A stretch of 64,000 nt of DNA from Ferdinandcohnia sp036962685 (GTDB taxonomy: Bacteria > Bacillota > Bacilli > Bacillales > Bacillaceae_L). A model generated the notes under the pieces. The model had not been told where the DNA came from, ran no database searches, and saw nothing but the letters and a program-made list of their open reading frames with translations. Position 1 is the first letter of the stretch; the number at the start of each line of letters is the position of its first letter. The stretch spans positions 9,416-73,415 of the forward strand of contig NZ_JBALOP010000016.1 of the NCBI RefSeq assembly GCF_036962685.1. The letters are read 5' to 3'. The translations under genes were made by a program, and so were the position numbers. Shown piece after piece: positions 61,900 through 64,000 of the stretch.

Positions 61900-61971
61900 G
61901 GCCTACAATATGGTAGGTCACAAAGACGTTGCCACAGGACGTGGCGTTCTTAGTCTTTGATCCTAAGCTCG
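61900..61971. repeat. Palindromic repeat, family B copy 2
   Basis: Same core as 42441-42511. Its first stem is CCTAC / GTAGG where the other copy has CCCAC / GTGGG, a compensatory change. The inner hairpin GCCAC-AGGAC-GTGGC and the flanks AAAGACGTT and GTTCTTAGTCTTTGA are identical. Confidence 0.75.
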
Positions 61972-62011
61972 AAAAGTTTCCTTTGAAAAACCGTGGCATC
62001 CGCCAGAGGCT

Positions 62012-62055
62012 TTAACTTAATTCAGCATGGGGTTGACCTTGCTGGATTAAGTTAA
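62012..62055. repeat. Long hairpin just after ctsR
   Basis: TTAACTTAATTCAGC and GCTGGATTAAGTTAA form a 15-base stem with one G-U pair. A T run follows on the plus strand, not on the minus strand, so it would not stop the ctsR operon. The left arm repeats the GGCTTTAAC...TTCAGC motif of the rpoB-rpoC spacer. Confidence 0.6.
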
Positions 62056-62059
62056 TTTT

Positions 62060-62521
62060 TTACCTATACATGAGGGATGTAAGCATTGCCTTTAACATTC
62101 TTGCTCTTAATTCATCCCGATGTGGAAGCTCTATAAACAAGACAGAACGGTCAATTACACTCAGCATGATCTTCGCCTCTCTTTTCGAGATAACCTCCTC
62201 CTCAATCAACCGCAAAATGACATCTTCAGCACTTGTTTGAGAGATTCTTTTATCTATTAGACGTACGAGCTGGTTAATCAAATGAGAGTCGTCATTTGAT
62301 TTCACCCTCATAATCCGAATGTAGCCTCCGCCACCTCTTTTACTTTCCACCAAATAGCCTCTCTCTAACGTAAACCTTGTATTTATCACATAGTTAATTT
62401 GAGATGGGACACATTCAAATTTATCGGCAATCTCACTTCTTTTAATCTCAACTATAGCTCGATCACTTGTATCAAGAACACTTTTTAAATAATGTTCAAT
62501 GATATCAGATATATTCCTCAC
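62060..62521 (-). CDS. ctsR: Transcriptional repressor CtsR
   Basis: 153 residues. A winged helix with NISDIIEHYLKSVL and CVPSQINYVINTRFT as the recognition helix; the Gly-rich wing loop KRGGGGYIRI is the heat sensor. The C-terminal part (RDELRARMLKAMLTSL) dimerises. Start GTG at 62519-62521, with GAGGTG 8 bases upstream; a GTG 9 bases earlier sits on that site. It represses clpC, clpE, clpP and its own operon. Confidence 0.96.
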   Translation of the reverse strand: MRNISDIIEHYLKSVLDTSDRAIVEIKRSEIADKFECVPSQINYVINTRFTLERGYLVESKRGGGGYIRIMRVKSNDDSHLINQLVRLIDKRISQTSAEDVILRLIEEEVISKREAKIMLSVIDRSVLFIELPHRDELRARMLKAMLTSLMYR

Positions 62522-62543
62522 TATGACCACACCTCACCTTGAC

Positions 62544-62560
62544 TTTGACTATATTTGACT
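62544..62560 (-). promoter_or_regulatory. CtsR operator
   Basis: On the minus strand AGTCAAA-TAT-AGTCAAA, a perfect match to the tandem heptad CtsR box, with a further GTCAA right after. It lies between the -10 and the ribosome binding site. Confidence 0.93.
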
Positions 62561-62566
62561 ATAATT

Positions 62567-62606
62567 ATAATATAAAATGACTGCACTAATTTTTCAACTG
62601 TTTCGC
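62567..62606 (-). promoter_or_regulatory. Promoter of the ctsR operon
   Basis: On the minus strand TTGAAA, 17-base spacer, then TATATT in an AT-rich run, just upstream of the CtsR box. Repressor bound there would overlap the transcription start. Confidence 0.6.
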
Positions 62607-62701
62607 ATTTGAAATTGAAAGTCGGAATAGGCAATCATTTACCATTTGTGATGCTATACTATCCTATACTTTCCAAATTTGGTACACCTCTAAACACCAA
62701 A

Positions 62702-63403
62702 TTAGAAAATTTTTTGTACCATTTCCTGCTTTGACATTTCCTCATACAATCGTAAACGTTCATTTTTACTGGCCACTTCCACATCAATTGTATATTGGCA
62801 ATTATTATCCGTTTTATCCTTTGAATACTTAATATTAAAATCCCTTACCTTAAAACCATTATCCTTAAATAATTTTAAGATTCCTGAAAATGAGGAAATA
62901 TCCTCATTAATAATGATATGTACAACTTTCCGTTTTCTGGATTTAAAAAAGAATTCTTCAAATCTGTTTAAGAAAATCAAACTCAGTAAAACTACAATTG
63001 TTGTTAAAATAGCTGGAGCATACATCCCAAGCCCGATGATTAGGCCTAAGCCAGCAACAACCCAAATCGATGCTGCCGTAGTTAACCCACGAACCGTTGC
63101 ATCCCTCACCAAAATCGTCCCCGCACCCAAAAACCCAATCCCACTAATCACATATGAAGGTATACGTGCCGGATCAAAGCGGACATTTGTACTCATCTCC
63201 AAATAAGGTTGAAATCCATAAATAGACATCAGCATCATTAAACAAGAACCGACCCCAACTAATAAATGTGTACGGAATCCAGCAGGGTGCTTATGGACCT
63301 CTCTCTCTAATCCAACTAACCCACATAATAACGCTGCCATAAAAATACGAATCGACATCGTTAAAAATTCCTGAGTTTGGAACGATGCAATAAAATGTGT
63401 CAT
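62702..63403 (-). CDS. MgtC/SapB family membrane protein
   Basis: 233 residues. Five hydrophobic segments (about 15-150) with GLVGLEREVHKHPAGFRTHLL, SGIGFLGAGTILVRD and GLTTAASIWVVAGLGL, the MgtC family hallmarks, then a soluble ACT-like C-terminal domain. Members are linked to magnesium or membrane-potential homeostasis; the exact role here is unknown. ATG with GGGGAG 9 bases upstream. An 8-base inverted repeat (AATTTGGT / ACCAAATT) overlaps the stop. Confidence 0.88.
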   Translation of the reverse strand: MTHFIASFQTQEFLTMSIRIFMAALLCGLVGLEREVHKHPAGFRTHLLVGVGSCLMMLMSIYGFQPYLEMSTNVRFDPARIPSYVISGIGFLGAGTILVRDATVRGLTTAASIWVVAGLGLIIGLGMYAPAILTTIVVLLSLIFLNRFEEFFFKSRKRKVVHIIINEDISSFSGILKLFKDNGFKVRDFNIKYSKDKTDNNCQYTIDVEVASKNERLRLYEEMSKQEMVQKIF

Positions 63404-63768
63404 TGCTACATCTCCCCTGTTCTAAAGATCCTGTATCTAAAATATTCGATAGGTAATCAAAATCCCCTTTATATAAAAAGAAAAAAGACAGTGTTTTATA
63501 ATTATACGATTCGTCTAAAAAGTTTATGATTTTCCGAAGACTCTTTTTTAGAATAGTATTTCGGTCTTAGGAATATAGACATTTTTATCATGAACAAACC
63601 GATTTAAAATATAGATAATTTTGCATGTGTAAAATTTAACATTTAATAAAGGATGGCTTTTAAAAAATGGGACAAATGTTAGTGGATGTTCCGCGGTGAA
63701 TTATATGGCCTTTAAAGATTGATCTTATCTAAAATTTTTTGGTCTATCGGTTGGAAGATTACGCAAGA
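63404..63768. other. Gene-free interval upstream of the MgtC-family gene
   Basis: AT-rich, no reading frame of note. A TATAAT on the minus strand near 63505 could be the -10 of the MgtC-family gene, with no clear -35. I looked for an M-box magnesium riboswitch and saw none of its conserved core. Confidence 0.45.
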
Positions 63769-63925
63769 TGATGTACTGATTATGCCGTTTGCGGTATATC
63801 ATTTATTGGTTTTCGGGTCCGGCGATATACCGATTATGCCGTCTTGTGGTATATCATATATCGTTTTTCGGTTGAGCGATATACCGATTACGCTCTTGCG
63901 GTATACCATTTTACCGGAAAATCTC
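63769..63925. repeat. Three tandem 54-base palindromic repeats
   Basis: Units start at 63769, 63823 and 63877 with exact 54-base spacing; the third is cut short. Each has GATATACC or a variant, GATTATGCCGT or GATTACGCTC, then GGTATATC, so each can fold as a hairpin (GATATACC / GGTATATC in unit 2). A degenerate fourth unit may lie just to the left (about 63740). Confidence 0.75.
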
Positions 63926-63957
63926 CGCCTTTTTTTCCTCTTCTGGTTACTCGATAA

Positions 63958-63993
63958 ACAAAAAAGACCAACCTTATTGGCTGATCTTTTTTG
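63958..63993 (-). terminator. Terminator for a minus-strand gene beyond the window
   Basis: On the minus strand GATCAGCC and GGTTGGTC pair, with two G-U pairs, flanked by A and T runs. It would end a transcript entering from the right edge. In B. subtilis an rRNA operon lies upstream of ctsR; whether that is so here cannot be seen. Confidence 0.55.
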
Positions 63994-64000
63994 GTGCCTA

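Noticed and set aside
61862..61971. Insertion sequence remnant
   Set aside because: No transposase frame, no clear terminal repeats and no visible target duplication; better described as a non-coding palindromic repeat.
62012..62055. Terminator of ctsR
   Set aside because: The stem is strong but the T run is on the plus-strand side, so it would not stop the minus-strand transcript.
63404..63768. M-box magnesium riboswitch upstream of the MgtC-family gene
   Set aside because: None of the conserved M-box core sequences is visible on the minus strand.
63769..63925. Possible CRISPR array
   Set aside because: The whole 54-base unit repeats with no unique spacers, there are only three units and no cas genes.

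Overview
This 64 kb window comes from a low-GC Gram-positive bacterium of the family Bacillaceae. The gene order on the minus strand runs from ctsR through clpC, gltX, sigH, the rplKAJL and rpoBC genes, the str operon and the S10-spc-alpha ribosomal superoperon to truA, rplM and rpsI. This is nearly the Bacillus subtilis order, and the proteins are close to their B. subtilis counterparts. A genus such as Neobacillus, Cytobacillus or Mesobacillus is plausible, but the sequence alone does not settle it.

Layout, left to right. 1-0.94 kb (plus strand): 3' end of a sensor histidine kinase gene and its NarL/LiaR-type response regulator. 1.1-3.0 kb (minus): an isoprenoid pair, a squalene/phytoene-synthase-like enzyme and type II isopentenyl diphosphate isomerase. 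3.3-9.5 kb (minus): a complete type I restriction-modification operon, hsdR-hsdM-hsdS. 9.9-29.4 kb: rpsI, rplM, truA, the ECF transporter energy module, rplQ, rpoA and the full S10/spc/alpha ribosomal cluster with secY, adk, map and infA. 29.8-34.6 kb: tuf, fusA, rpsG, rpsL and an L7Ae-type protein. 34.7-46.9 kb: rpoC, rpoB, a 16S rRNA methyltransferase-like gene, rplL, rplJ, rplA, rplK, nusG, secE and rpmG. 47-54.9 kb: sigH, rae1/yacP, rlmB, mrnC, cysS, cysE (behind a cysteine T-box), gltX, ispF and ispD. 54.9-62.5 kb: yacL, radA, clpC, mcsB, mcsA and ctsR, the last under a clear CtsR operator. 62.7-63.4 kb: an MgtC-family membrane protein. The right end is gene-free and carries a tandem palindromic repeat and a probable terminator for a gene beyond the edge.

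Most genes work together in making ribosomes, RNA polymerase and charged tRNA, and in protein quality control (ClpC, McsA, McsB, CtsR). The departures from the standard layout are the interesting part. disA is missing from its usual place between radA and yacL. The small KOW gene (ybzG) between map and infA survives only as a frameshifted C-terminal remnant. Several families of hairpin-forming intergenic repeats sit inside essential operons: between ctsR and mcsA, between rpoB and rpoC, over the 3' end of rsmC, and either side of gltX-ispF. Paired copies show compensatory base changes in their stems. The restriction-modification operon and the isoprenoid pair sit just downstream of rpsI, bracketed by two similar terminators. 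I saw no clearly new multi-gene system; the structured repeats and the two losses are the best leads.
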